Source: Paraglaciecola mesophila (GTDB lineage Bacteria; Pseudomonadota; Gammaproteobacteria; Enterobacterales; Alteromonadaceae). From it: a stretch of DNA of 64,000 nucleotides. A model generated the notes under the pieces. It saw only the letters and a list, made by a program, of their open reading frames with translations. It ran no database searches and was not told the origin of the DNA. How positions within the stretch are numbered: the stretch's first letter is position 1; each line of letters opens with the position of its first letter. The stretch covers positions 2,875,001-2,939,000 of the forward strand of contig NZ_CP047656.1 in assembly GCF_009906955.1 (NCBI RefSeq), given 5' to 3'. Made by a program: the position numbers and the translations under genes. This document shows, piece after piece, positions 1-8,554 of this stretch.

Positions 1-932
1 GCGAAAAAACAAGACAAAAAGTTGAACACGCAATACATGAACTAGAGTTCTATCCATCAGCGGCCGCACAATCTTTACGCGGTCAGGAAAAAGGTATTGT
101 ATGTTTAATAACAGAACGCTTAACCACGACCCCCGATTCTTTCGATATCATCGCTGGTATTCAAAACGAGTGTGAAAAACATGGCAAGCTCCTCATGATT
201 GGTGAATCCGGAGGGAGTAAAAAAAGCTTCTCTCGGTTAGTCGATGATTTTCGACGTCAACGTGCCGAAGCTATCATTTATGCAACCGTTTATCATCGTG
301 AAGTCAGTATTGAGCAGTCATTTAATAAATGCCCATTAATTTTGGTGAACTGTTTTGAAAAAACGTTACGTCATCCAACGATCTTACCAGATGACTATTT
401 GGGAGCGTATCAGCTAACCCAATCGTTGTTAGAAAAAGGCCATAAAAAAATTGCTTATCTCACTCTTTTTAAAGACATGCCAGCGACCGCTCTACGACTA
501 AATGGATTTGCAGCCGCCCTTAAAAAAGCGGGAGTTGAATTAGATGAGGAATTAGTGCGCGAAGCGGTTTGTCATGATCCAGATGATGAATTTGCCATGC
601 TCCCCAATGTATTAAAGGACATTATGTCTCGCTCACAGCGCCCCACAGCAATATGTTGCGGTAACGATAAAATGGCAATGCGGGTGTACATGTTGATCCG
701 CCAAATGGGCTACTCAATTCCCGAGACAATTTCTATCGTAGGTTACGATGACTACAAACTCATCGCTGAAAATTTACTTCCAAAGCTTAGCACTGTCAGT
801 CTCCCCTATTTCAATATGGGGCAAATGGCGGCGCAGATCGCCATTAAGAAAGAGTTGCAAGCTAATACCAAAATTCAAGAGATTAGTGGCAAGTTAGTAT
901 TGCGTGGATCTCATGGCATCCCTCCCACATAA
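1..932 (+). CDS. LacI-family transcriptional repressor, 5' end cut by the window
   Basis: Open from the left edge; the reading frame begins at base 3 and ends with TAA at 930-932, giving about 309 visible codons. The first residues (TRQKVEHAIHELEFYPSAAA) look like the end of a LacI-type helix-turn-helix and hinge helix, so only the first few dozen residues are missing. The rest is a periplasmic-binding-protein-like effector domain with typical segments (KGHKKIAYL near the middle, then GYSIPETISIVGYDD and the RPTAICCGNDKMA strand). It sits 10 bp upstream of a CscB-like permease, so it is probably the sugar-responsive repressor of that locus (CscR-like). The effector is inferred from the neighbour, not seen in the sequence. 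Confidence 0.9.
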   Translation, partial: EKTRQKVEHAIHELEFYPSAAAQSLRGQEKGIVCLITERLTTTPDSFDIIAGIQNECEKHGKLLMIGESGGSKKSFSRLVDDFRRQRAEAIIYATVYHREVSIEQSFNKCPLILVNCFEKTLRHPTILPDDYLGAYQLTQSLLEKGHKKIAYLTLFKDMPATALRLNGFAAALKKAGVELDEELVREAVCHDPDDEFAMLPNVLKDIMSRSQRPTAICCGNDKMAMRVYMLIRQMGYSIPETISIVGYDDYKLIAENLLPKLSTVSLPYFNMGQMAAQIAIKKELQANTKIQEISGKLVLRGSHGIPPT

Positions 933-942
933 AGGCAAAAAT

Positions 943-2205
943 ATGACGTCGCAAACAGCAAAACGAAACTACTGGCTTCTCAGTATCTGCATACTTAGTT
1001 TTTTCTTAACGTGGTCGTTTTGCTTTTCTCTTTACCCTATTTGGCTAAATCAAGCCATTGGTCTCAATGGTGAGCAAACTGGCTTGGTATTCAGTGTCAA
1101 CGCGATTACAGCTCTACTAATTCTGCCTAGCTATGGCTTTATTCAAGACAAGTTAGGAGTCAGAAAAGACTTATTACTGGTTGTTGGCGCATTGCTTGTC
1201 TGTAGTGGTCCTTTCTTCATATTTGTCTATACGCCTCTATTACTTAACTCATTTTTAATCGGCGCTATTGTTGGCGGACTCTATTTCGGTATTTCCTTCT
1301 CCGCTGGAGTAGGAGCCGTTGAAACCTATATAGAAAGAATTGGCCGTACCACTGGATTTGAGTTTGGCAAGGTCCGCATGTGGGGCTCTGTGGGCTGGGC
1401 TGTTGCGACCTTTTTTGCAGGGCAAATATTCAATACCTCGCCAACGTTAAATTTCATTCTGGCCAGTGCTTGCGCCTGTCTTTTTATAATTTCATTATTG
1501 ATGGTTAGCACTGCCCCAACGAGCAATAGCCCAGATAAAAAGGGTACCGATACGCAAGCACTGAATTTTGCTGATGTACTAGCGTTATCTAGCAACAGAC
1601 GTTTCTGGGCATTTACTACTTTTGTTATTGGCGTCACCTGCCTTTACTCTGTTTACGATCAACAGTTTCCTGTTTATTTTGCCGCGCAGTTCTCGTCTAA
1701 AGCTGAGGGTAACGCGATGTTTGGTTACTTAAACTCCTTCCAAGTATTTCTTGAGGCTGGCGGCATGTTTGTCGCGCCTTTTATAGTAAACCGGATTGGG
1801 GCTAAAAACGGCTTATTGCTCAGCGGCGTAGTCATGGCCATCCGAATGATTGGCTCTGGCTTCGCTGACGATCCTATTTCAATATCGTCGATGAAGTTAC
1901 TGCATGCGGTAGAACTACCCATTATGTTAGTCGCTATTTTTAAGTATATTGTCGCAACATTTGACCCTCGTCTTTCTTCAACGATTTACTTAGTCGGTTT
2001 TTCGTTCATGACTCAAGCTGCCGCAAGTGGTTTGTCCATCGTGGCTGGGATTATGTATGACAGTATCGGTTTTGCAACCTCTTATAAAATCATGGGAGGA
2101 ATCGCCGCGCTGTTTGTTCTCATTTCTGCGTGCGTGCTAACCAACGATCGCCCCAAACCCCGTGACACTCTGCCTCTTGATACCGGTACGCCAGAAAAGA
2201 CATAA
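943..2205 (+). CDS. cscB: Oligosaccharide:H+ symporter, CscB (sucrose permease)-like MFS protein
   Basis: Inner-membrane proton symporter of the LacY/CscB/RafB family with 12 predicted membrane segments. Visible family motifs are VETYIERIGR and FGKVRMWGSVGWA (carrying the LacY Glu126 and Arg144 equivalents), YDQQF, VMAIRMIG (Arg302) and MKLLHAVELP (Lys319, His322, Glu325). Where LacY has Glu269 in GELLN, this protein reads GYLNSFQVFLEAGGMF, which as I recall is the CscB pattern, so sucrose is a better guess than lactose. ATG at 943 is preferred over an in-frame GTG at 904: it follows an AAAGG at 931-935 and lies just after the repressor stop codon. The two genes probably form an operon. Confidence 0.82.
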   Translation: MTSQTAKRNYWLLSICILSFFLTWSFCFSLYPIWLNQAIGLNGEQTGLVFSVNAITALLILPSYGFIQDKLGVRKDLLLVVGALLVCSGPFFIFVYTPLLLNSFLIGAIVGGLYFGISFSAGVGAVETYIERIGRTTGFEFGKVRMWGSVGWAVATFFAGQIFNTSPTLNFILASACACLFIISLLMVSTAPTSNSPDKKGTDTQALNFADVLALSSNRRFWAFTTFVIGVTCLYSVYDQQFPVYFAAQFSSKAEGNAMFGYLNSFQVFLEAGGMFVAPFIVNRIGAKNGLLLSGVVMAIRMIGSGFADDPISISSMKLLHAVELPIMLVAIFKYIVATFDPRLSSTIYLVGFSFMTQAAASGLSIVAGIMYDSIGFATSYKIMGGIAALFVLISACVLTNDRPKPRDTLPLDTGTPEKT

Positions 2206-2378
2206 CTTACTGCTTATTCTTTAGCATCTATATACGCCCGCGCTGATGGCTTGTGAGTTTACAAATGGCTGTTTATTTTGCAGCAACCGGATATAGTGAT
2301 CCAAGTATCTAATCAACTCCTGCAACGAATTCAAGCAGGGGTTACTAAGGTTTCACCCCAGAGCTTCAGGAGATAATA

Positions 2379-3269
2379 ATGTCACATATCGACCCTAAAT
2401 ATATTCCCCAACAAGCGTTTGATTGGTATGACGAATATGCCCATGGCGACATGGACAGACGTACTTTCATGACTCGTTTGGCCTCGTTGTCAGTCGCAGG
2501 ATTAAGTATTGGCGCGCTCAGTAGTGCATTAACACCTAACTATGCCTTAGCGGAACAAGTGTCTTTTAACGATGAAGCAATTACCGCCAGCTATCAAAAG
2601 TTTGATTCCCCCGATGGACATGGCACAGGCCAAGGATATTTAGTGGTACCCAATGATATGCCTAAACCAGCGCCAGCCGTTTTAGTGGTACATGAAAATC
2701 GCGGACTGAATCCTTATATAAAAGACGTAGCACGCAGATTAGCCAAAGAGGGATTTATCGCCTTTGCCCCCGATGCGTTATTCCCCCTTGGTGGTTATCC
2801 AGGAAATGACGACAAAGGCCGAGAAATGCAGCGTAGTATGGATCGTGAAAAAATTGAAAGCGACTTCATCGCAGCCGCTCATTTCATTAAGCAGCACAGC
2901 AAAACGAGCGATAAGGTTGGCGTTGTCGGTTTTTGTTTTGGCGGCTATATCAGTAACTTTTTAGCGGCTAAAATACCTAATATCATCGACGCAGCCGTGC
3001 CTTTTTATGGCACACCCGCCGCTGACAACTTAGTCAGTCAAGTAAAAGGCCCTTTGCTACTCAACTTTGCCCAAAACGATAGCCGAGTAAATGCCAGCTG
3101 GCCTGAATACGAAAGTATCTTAAAAGCCAACAAGGTTGACTACCAAGCCTATATTTACCCCAACACTCAGCATGGCTTCCACAACGACTCCACTAGCCGA
3201 TACGAGCCTGAGGCGGCGGAGCTTGCTTGGTCACGAACAGTCACTTTCTTTAACCGCCATCTCGCCTAA
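2379..3269 (+). CDS. Exported dienelactone hydrolase family protein
   Basis: Alpha/beta hydrolase of 296 aa in the dienelactone hydrolase family. The catalytic triad is readable: Cys186 in GFCFGG, Asp234 in AQNDSRV and His265 in TQHGFHND, with the family ENRG motif at residues 106-109. The N-terminus carries MDRRTFMTRLASLSVAGLS, an Arg-Arg motif followed by a hydrophobic stretch, which suggests Tat export to the periplasm. The first 25 residues before the twin arginine (YIPQQAFDWYDEYAHG) are typical of this exported subgroup. A purine-rich AGGAGAT precedes the ATG at about 2368. It stands alone between the permease and a terminator-like hairpin. The natural substrate is unknown; characterised relatives cleave dienelactones and other small esters or lactones. 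Confidence 0.85.
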   Translation: MSHIDPKYIPQQAFDWYDEYAHGDMDRRTFMTRLASLSVAGLSIGALSSALTPNYALAEQVSFNDEAITASYQKFDSPDGHGTGQGYLVVPNDMPKPAPAVLVVHENRGLNPYIKDVARRLAKEGFIAFAPDALFPLGGYPGNDDKGREMQRSMDREKIESDFIAAAHFIKQHSKTSDKVGVVGFCFGGYISNFLAAKIPNIIDAAVPFYGTPAADNLVSQVKGPLLLNFAQNDSRVNASWPEYESILKANKVDYQAYIYPNTQHGFHNDSTSRYEPEAAELAWSRTVTFFNRHLA

Positions 3270-3290
3270 GCTGTCTTAAATACAGTTAAG

Positions 3291-3320
3291 AAATCGAGTG
3301 CACAACAGCGCACTCGATTT
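3291..3320 (+). terminator. Hairpin after the dienelactone hydrolase gene
   Basis: Perfect 11-bp stem (AAATCGAGTGC / GCACTCGATTT) with an 8-base loop, 22 bases past the stop codon. The trailing T-run is short, so it may be a weak intrinsic terminator. Confidence 0.55.
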
Positions 3321-3343
3321 GATCTGGCCCATTCACTATCGCA

Positions 3344-3553
3344 TTAGAAAATCATTTGATAGGGGCTTCCTGCTCCTATCGCCATAGATAAAATAACGAT
3401 TAAGAATGCCACTATCATGGGATTCTTAAAAATCGACTTAAGTAAAATCACTTCAGTTAAGCTAGCCCCAGCACTACCAATAATCAATGCCATTACAACG
3501 CCGCGAAAGCCGAACCCTATTTTGCGTAGCAAAATACGATAAACTGCAGTCGG
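3344..3553 (-). pseudogene. C-terminal remnant of a COG0701/ArsP-type permease
   Basis: A minus-strand frame of about 69 codons is bounded upstream by an in-frame stop at 3554-3556. It has no ATG (only a TTG at 3530-3532) and encodes two hydrophobic segments (FRGVVMALIIGSAGASLTEV and NPMIVAFLIVILSMAIGAG). The order of a Gly-rich helix, then LTEVILLKSIFKN, then a final helix resembles the last two helices of COG0701 (DUF318/ArsP) permeases, which are normally above 300 aa. I see no matching N-terminal part in the adjoining sequence. I read it as a decayed leftover; a genuine small membrane protein starting at the TTG cannot be excluded. Confidence 0.4.
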
Positions 3554-3596
3554 TTATCGACTTTTTGCAGGAAGAATGTTGTGCTGACGAAGAAAC

Positions 3597-4076
3597 CTAA
3601 TCGCCAACAAGACTAATATCTTTCCATGAAGCGACGCGCATGTGGGTCTGATAATAATATTTATTACTGCGCTTACCATTTGAACTAAACCAAATCTTTA
3701 CTTGAACGAGCTGCCCTTTTACCAGAACGCGCTTTTTCAAAAAATAAGCTTCAGGGGACATCTTAACGTTTTCTTCAAGCTCAGTAGCCACCTTAGGAGG
3801 AATGACAATCGTAATATTTCTTGGGTCACGGTAATCGTATTCGGTATTTAACAACACCCGTCCCTCAAGATTGCCTGTTGCTTTGACTCTGAAAACACCC
3901 CCTGTCTCAAACGATTTTGGGTAAATAACAGCGGCTAAGTTGCGATAGGCCATGGTATCTGTGGTGGCGCTTTTGTCGTCGAATTGCGCAGTTTGGGGCA
4001 GTGAATTACCACTGGTTTGAGAAGTGCTGCTGCAACCCGCTAACAATAGTATTAACAATGCTGTCCATAATCTCAT
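3597..4076 (-). CDS. Predicted lipoprotein of unknown function
   Basis: From ATG at 4074-4076 it encodes 159 aa that begin MRLWTALLILLLAGCSS, a standard lipoprotein signal with lipobox LLAGC, so the mature N-terminal Cys is probably lipidated. A longer version from 4115 adds 13 residues ahead of the signal and is less likely. The mature part has a Ser/Thr-rich linker, then a folded region (YRNLAAVIYPKSFETGGVFRV, then LVKGQLVQVKIWFSSNGKRS) ending in WKDISLVGD. I do not recognise a family. The next gene upstream (MFS carrier) lies on the same strand about 80 bp away. Confidence 0.7.
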   Translation of the reverse strand: MRLWTALLILLLAGCSSTSQTSGNSLPQTAQFDDKSATTDTMAYRNLAAVIYPKSFETGGVFRVKATGNLEGRVLLNTEYDYRDPRNITIVIPPKVATELEENVKMSPEAYFLKKRVLVKGQLVQVKIWFSSNGKRSNKYYYQTHMRVASWKDISLVGD

Positions 4077-4157
4077 ATCTTCATCCCTAATCGTTAACGC
4101 ACAAAAAACACCCATCTAACTTTATCGAAACGTGGAAGCAATCTCCACTATCATGTC

Positions 4158-5453
4158 TTAGTCAGTATTTATCGTCTCGACTTTCGTATCCGATGACTCT
4201 TCAGGCTCTTCACTTTCAAGACCCATTTCGACCATTTCTTGGGTAGTGCTGCGCATACTGACAAATGGCTCGTAATGCTCTCGCGCCACATCATGGAAGC
4301 GAATACGGTATAAGGTCCAGCAAGCCAAAACAGACAATGCCACGCCTGACACAATAAATAACGCCATGTGGGTATAACCTAGTAAAAATGAAACGATTAG
4401 CGGCCCTAATATGCTACCTACGCTATTCATCATTAACACGCCACTACCTACCTCCATAATCGACAAGTCGGTATTGTCATTGGCGTGGGCTAAGCATAGG
4501 GAATAGAGCGGAAAGCTCAAACCGCCTAATAAAAACATGGTCACATAAATCACTTCAGGCGTGCGGCTATCAAGCAAAATCGCGCCAATACTGGTTAGTA
4601 CCGCAACAACGGCCAAACCTGTAATGACATATCGTCTGTCTATACGGTCAGACAAGCGCCCTACTGGCAGTTGTAAGAGCGTTCCGCCTAATATGGTAAC
4701 AGCCATAAACACACCCACCTGGCTTGGGCTTAACTCATTAGCATTGGCCACAACTGGGCCTAACGCCCAAAAACCGCCGGTCACTAAACCACCAAAAAAC
4801 GCCCCCACCATAGCCACTTGCGACACAGCAAATAAACGCGTGAAACTAAAACTTACTGCTGGAATAGGCTGGGGCGCAGGCCGTCTCGTTAAGCCGACTG
4901 GCACTATACCTAAAACTAAGAGTGCCGCCGCCAACATGAAAAGCCCAGCAAACCCTAATTCAAAGCCCACCAGCAACTGCCCCAAGCAAATCGCAGACAA
5001 GGAAATGACCGTGTACACAGACAATACACTGCCTCTGTGTTCAGCGGAGGTTTTATCATTCAGCCAGCTTTCGATTACCATGTAAATGCCTGCAATACCC
5101 CAGCCAATGAGACACCGGGCGACCAACCACAGAACAAAATTATCCACTAACCCCATCAAGAGTAACGAAGAGGTAAAAAGCGCGATTAATACGGTAAAAA
5201 CTCGAATATGACCAACTCGCGCCACAAGACGTGGAACCGTTAAGCAACCGAGTACGAAACCAAGGAAGTAACTCGAACCAATATAACCGACCAACTCAGG
5301 AGCCCAACCTAGATGAATGGCATAAAGCGGCACTGTGGTTAACTGTAAACCATGGCCTACCAGCAAAATAGCAGCTGAAAATAATAGAGAAAACATTGAC
5401 TGTAACAAGGTCGGCATAGCGCAATCCGATAAAGGGGTTATTAAACAAGCCAT
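4158..5453 (-). CDS. MFS transporter, YcaD-like
   Basis: Membrane carrier of about 431 aa with roughly 12 hydrophobic segments. Family-like features are the first helix ending LTTVPLYAIHLGWAPELVGYI, GSSYFLGFVLGC, and the WLVARCLIGWGIAGIYMVIESWLND stretch, which is characteristic of the YcaD/UPF0226 branch of the MFS. The substrate is unknown for this branch. The C-terminus is acidic and Ser/Glu-rich (EEPEESSDTKVE). The start is uncertain: ATG 5451-5453 has an AGGA about 12 bases upstream, while ATG 5415-5417 gives a more usual N-terminus (MPTLLQSMFSLL) without a visible ribosome site. It is divergent from the TonB receptor gene. Confidence 0.8.
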   Translation of the reverse strand: MACLITPLSDCAMPTLLQSMFSLLFSAAILLVGHGLQLTTVPLYAIHLGWAPELVGYIGSSYFLGFVLGCLTVPRLVARVGHIRVFTVLIALFTSSLLLMGLVDNFVLWLVARCLIGWGIAGIYMVIESWLNDKTSAEHRGSVLSVYTVISLSAICLGQLLVGFELGFAGLFMLAAALLVLGIVPVGLTRRPAPQPIPAVSFSFTRLFAVSQVAMVGAFFGGLVTGGFWALGPVVANANELSPSQVGVFMAVTILGGTLLQLPVGRLSDRIDRRYVITGLAVVAVLTSIGAILLDSRTPEVIYVTMFLLGGLSFPLYSLCLAHANDNTDLSIMEVGSGVLMMNSVGSILGPLIVSFLLGYTHMALFIVSGVALSVLACWTLYRIRFHDVAREHYEPFVSMRSTTQEMVEMGLESEEPEESSDTKVETINTD

Positions 5454-5594
5454 TTGCCAACATAGTCCTTGTTTAACAATATGATGTCCAGAATGATTTG
5501 ATACGCAGAAGGCGATTTATTCTCATTCATGTTCGCCAATCGTCTAACTCGTGGCGGCCAACATTATTGAGTGATATAGGCATGATCATAACAC

Positions 5595-5625
5595 TTGACC
5601 TTCCTGTTGCAGGAACCTTTAGGAT
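5595..5625 (+). promoter_or_regulatory. MerR/CueR-type promoter of the TonB receptor gene
   Basis: TTGACC (5595-5600) and TAGGAT (5620-5625) are separated by 19 bp, the overlong spacing typical of MerR-family activated promoters. The spacer holds ACCTTCC (5598-5604) and GGAACCT (5612-5618) 7 bases apart. This closely resembles the CueR site of the E. coli copA promoter (ACCTTCC-N7-GGAAGGT), although the right arm differs at two positions. Transcription would begin near 5632, ahead of the ATG at 5663. Confidence 0.6.
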
Positions 5626-5662
5626 CGCCCAAATTTTTATAAACCGATTCAAGAAGTTCTTC

Positions 5663-7759
5663 ATGCCTTACTCGTCTTTTTCAGCGACTATTGTTTTTTC
5701 GCTAAGCGTTTTACCACTAAGCTATACCCAAATAAGCCACAGCACAGAATTACTATCCAATGCTGACTCACCCGCTGCATCTGCAAACACGACTGCTTAT
5801 GCGCCAAAAAACAGCCATGAGGCCAATGAAACACATAATGATGATCACCTTGATAGTGCACATACTGACGAACACGAGCACGAAGAAGACGTCGAAAATA
5901 TTGTGATTCAAGCCACACGTTCAGGGCGTATCGCCGATGACCAGCCGATACGTGTAGAACTCATCGACAGAGAAGAAATAGAAGAAAAAGCGGCCATGCG
6001 CCCAGGCAATATTTCCATGCTGGTCGCTGAAACAGGTGGTGTTCGAGTCCAAACCACCTCCCCCGCCCTTGGCAGTGCAAACATTCGGCTGCAAGGTTTA
6101 TATGGACGTTATACTCAGTTGCTGGCAGATGGTTTACCCCTTTACGGTAACCAAGCATCATCAATTGGCTTACTGCAAATTCCCCCTACCGACCTCGGCC
6201 GGGTTGAAATCATTAAAGGCTCTGCATCTTCACTCTATGGCGGTTCAGCATTAGGTGGGGTGATTAATCTTGTCTCTCGAACACCCGGCGAGACGTTAAA
6301 CGGCGAAGCCTTACTCAATGTAACCACGCGCAATGGGCAAGACCTAACCTCGTATGTAGAAAGCCCCCTAAGTGACGATGTGAAAGGCTCCCTCACTGTT
6401 GGGGCTCATCATCAAAACAAGGAAGACATAGACGATGATGGTTGGATAGACCTACCGAGTTACGAGCGCTACACCGCTCGCCCTCGATTGTTTTGGGAAG
6501 GTGAAAACGGTGAATCACTTTACGCGACAGCAGGTTTTATGACCGAACAACGCGAAGGCGGCACCATGCCTGGGGCAGTCGTTGCTGACGGCAACCCCTA
6601 TGAGCAAACCCAAGACTCCCAGCGTATTGATGGCGGCTTGGTGTTCAATATGCCAATGCTCGATACGCTGACCCTTAATGCCAGAGCCTCTGCTATGGTG
6701 CAAGATCACGACCATACTTATGGCGTTCTGGCAGAAGACGACCAACATGAAAGCTACTTATTAGAAAGCAGTATTGCCGGTTATAGCGATGCTGCTGACT
6801 GGCTAGTGGGCTTAGCTTACCAAACAGAACAGTTCACCTCTGAGACCTATAACGAATTCGATTATACCTACGAAGTACCCGGCATATTTACTCAGCTAGA
6901 TTATGAATGGAACGAGCAACTAACTACCTCAGTAAGCGCCCGAGTAGATGATCACAGTGAATATGGTACGCAATTCAGCCCTAGAATATCGATGTTATAT
7001 CGCCCTGGTGATTTAACCATCAGAGGGTCATACGGACAGGGGTACTTTGCACCAACGCCGTTTGTAGAGGAAATTGAAGCCGCTGGATTGTCACGCCTCG
7101 AGCCTTTGCAAAACTTGGAAGAAGAACAAGCTGAAACCGCGTCACTGGATGTAACCTATCGATTCGAGAGTATCGAAGCGAGCGTTACCGCGTTTGGTTC
7201 AAACATTGAAAACGTGACTGAACTACAAGCCTTCTCATCGAACAACTCAAATGAACTCGACAGGGTAAGACTCATAAACGCTGAAGGTGAAACCCAGATC
7301 CGCGGCTCAGAAGTATTAGTAAGATACTACTGGCGTGACGTAAAACTGACCGCAAGCTACCTATACTTAGATGCAACGGAAGTGTCACCAGACAACAACG
7401 GTAGAAGAGAGATCGCGCTTACTCCAAGGCATTCCGCAGGTTTTGTTGCCATGTGGGAGCAACACGGCAATTTCAGAGTCGGCTTTGAAGCCTACTACAC
7501 TGGGCCGCAAAGATTAAACGAAAACCCGTATATAGATGAGTCCAAACCATACTGGCACTTAGGATTAATGGGCGAAATCACGACAGGCAGAACAAGTTGG
7601 TTTATCAATTTAGAAAACCTGTTAGACGTTAAACAAACTGATGAACACCCATTACTACTGCCCTCAAGAGCAGCCAGCGGCCAATGGACCACGGATATCT
7701 GGTCGCGAAACGACGGCTTCATCGCCAATGCAGGGGTAAGAATTAAATTCGGCAAATAA
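5663..7759 (+). CDS. TonB-dependent outer-membrane receptor with His-rich N-terminus
   Basis: Outer-membrane receptor of about 698 aa. From ATG 5663 it starts with a signal peptide (MPYSSFSATIVFSLSVLPLS), then a His/acid-rich stretch around residues 50-75 (six His, including DEHEHEED), then a TonB-box-like ENIVIQATR. A plug domain follows (ADGLPLYG, DLGRVEIIKGSASSLYGGSA, GGVINLVSR) and then a beta-barrel ending in GVRIKFGK with a terminal Lys after Phe-Gly. An in-frame extension to 5498 is unlikely because it would lie upstream of the predicted promoter. The His-rich segment and the CueR-like promoter point to a metal, perhaps copper, as ligand or signal; this is inferred. No transport partner lies nearby. 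Confidence 0.85.
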   Translation: MPYSSFSATIVFSLSVLPLSYTQISHSTELLSNADSPAASANTTAYAPKNSHEANETHNDDHLDSAHTDEHEHEEDVENIVIQATRSGRIADDQPIRVELIDREEIEEKAAMRPGNISMLVAETGGVRVQTTSPALGSANIRLQGLYGRYTQLLADGLPLYGNQASSIGLLQIPPTDLGRVEIIKGSASSLYGGSALGGVINLVSRTPGETLNGEALLNVTTRNGQDLTSYVESPLSDDVKGSLTVGAHHQNKEDIDDDGWIDLPSYERYTARPRLFWEGENGESLYATAGFMTEQREGGTMPGAVVADGNPYEQTQDSQRIDGGLVFNMPMLDTLTLNARASAMVQDHDHTYGVLAEDDQHESYLLESSIAGYSDAADWLVGLAYQTEQFTSETYNEFDYTYEVPGIFTQLDYEWNEQLTTSVSARVDDHSEYGTQFSPRISMLYRPGDLTIRGSYGQGYFAPTPFVEEIEAAGLSRLEPLQNLEEEQAETASLDVTYRFESIEASVTAFGSNIENVTELQAFSSNNSNELDRVRLINAEGETQIRGSEVLVRYYWRDVKLTASYLYLDATEVSPDNNGRREIALTPRHSAGFVAMWEQHGNFRVGFEAYYTGPQRLNENPYIDESKPYWHLGLMGEITTGRTSWFINLENLLDVKQTDEHPLLLPSRAASGQWTTDIWSRNDGFIANAGVRIKFGK

Positions 7760-8051
7760 GCGGAATCCGTTGCTTTTGTTAGCAAATATTTATGCGCACT
7801 TATTTTTCATAGCTGTGGCCAAATAGTACACGCGATATATGCACGAAGTGTATGCAGTAGTGGCCGAAGGCCATAAATAAGCAAAGCGTATGCTTTTTTC
7901 CGACTCAAGTCTCCCCGAGCATCGAAGGCTAACCATGGATTAATTGCATGGATGCAATTCAAGTGAAAGCCGCGTCGGGAACGCGTTTTCACGGCCTGTG
8001 TTAGTCAAGACGCATAGGGAATAGAGACTTGCTGGAGGCGGCTTCTTTCTG

Positions 8052-8085
8052 GTGACTCTTTCTTAGCTGTTGAAGAAAGAGTTAC
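8052..8085. repeat. Long hairpin with NGCTGTTG loop, copy 1
   Basis: Stem of 13 bp with one G-T pair (arms 8052-8064 and 8073-8085) closing the 8-base loop AGCTGTTG. The loop is nearly identical to that of the hairpin at 8525-8554, while the stem sequence differs. Confidence 0.75.
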
Positions 8086-8524
8086 TCGATCCCCGGGACG
8101 GGGGTTGAAAGTAGGCATGGATGCCGTACGCGCAGCGTATGCTCTAGTGAGCGCAGCTCAAAAGTGCACGAAGTGCATGCAGTAGTGGCCGAAGGCCATA
8201 AGTAAGCGCAGCGCATGTTTTAGTGAGCGCAGCGAATCAGTTGGCGACTCAAACTTTCCCGATAACAGCAGCGACTTGTCAGATGGCCAGATAGGGGTGA
8301 ACCCGAGGCTTTTAGGAGCAGCGCTCCTGTCGGGTGAACGATTCACCATGGATGGTGAAGCTGGCTGCACTACCAAGGATGGGTTGAAAATGAGTTTTGT
8401 ATTAAACACCTTCGAAGAACCTGATCGGCGTGCGCTTTACAGGGAAGTTTCCTCACGCCGGTATGACAGCAAAGGCACGGCGGTTAGCGGATTAGAAAGT
8501 TTGCCGGAGCACGGCCTTTCTTGG

Positions 8525-8554
8525 TTACTTCTTTCGGCTGTTGGAAAGAAGTGA
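8525..8554. repeat. Long hairpin with NGCTGTTG loop, copy 2
   Basis: Stem of 11 bp with one T-G pair (arms 8525-8535 and 8544-8554) closing the 8-base loop GGCTGTTG. Confidence 0.75.

Noticed and set aside
904..942. GTG start of the sugar permease inside the repressor gene
   Set aside because: ATG 943 has a ribosome site and follows the repressor stop; the extra 13 residues have no family counterpart that I know.
4561..5085. 174-codon plus-strand frame opposite the MFS gene
   Set aside because: Antisense shadow of a clear membrane protein; composition is that of reverse-complemented hydrophobic codons.
5498..5662. Extended N-terminus of the TonB receptor
   Set aside because: It would place the start upstream of the predicted promoter and put 55 residues ahead of a good signal peptide.
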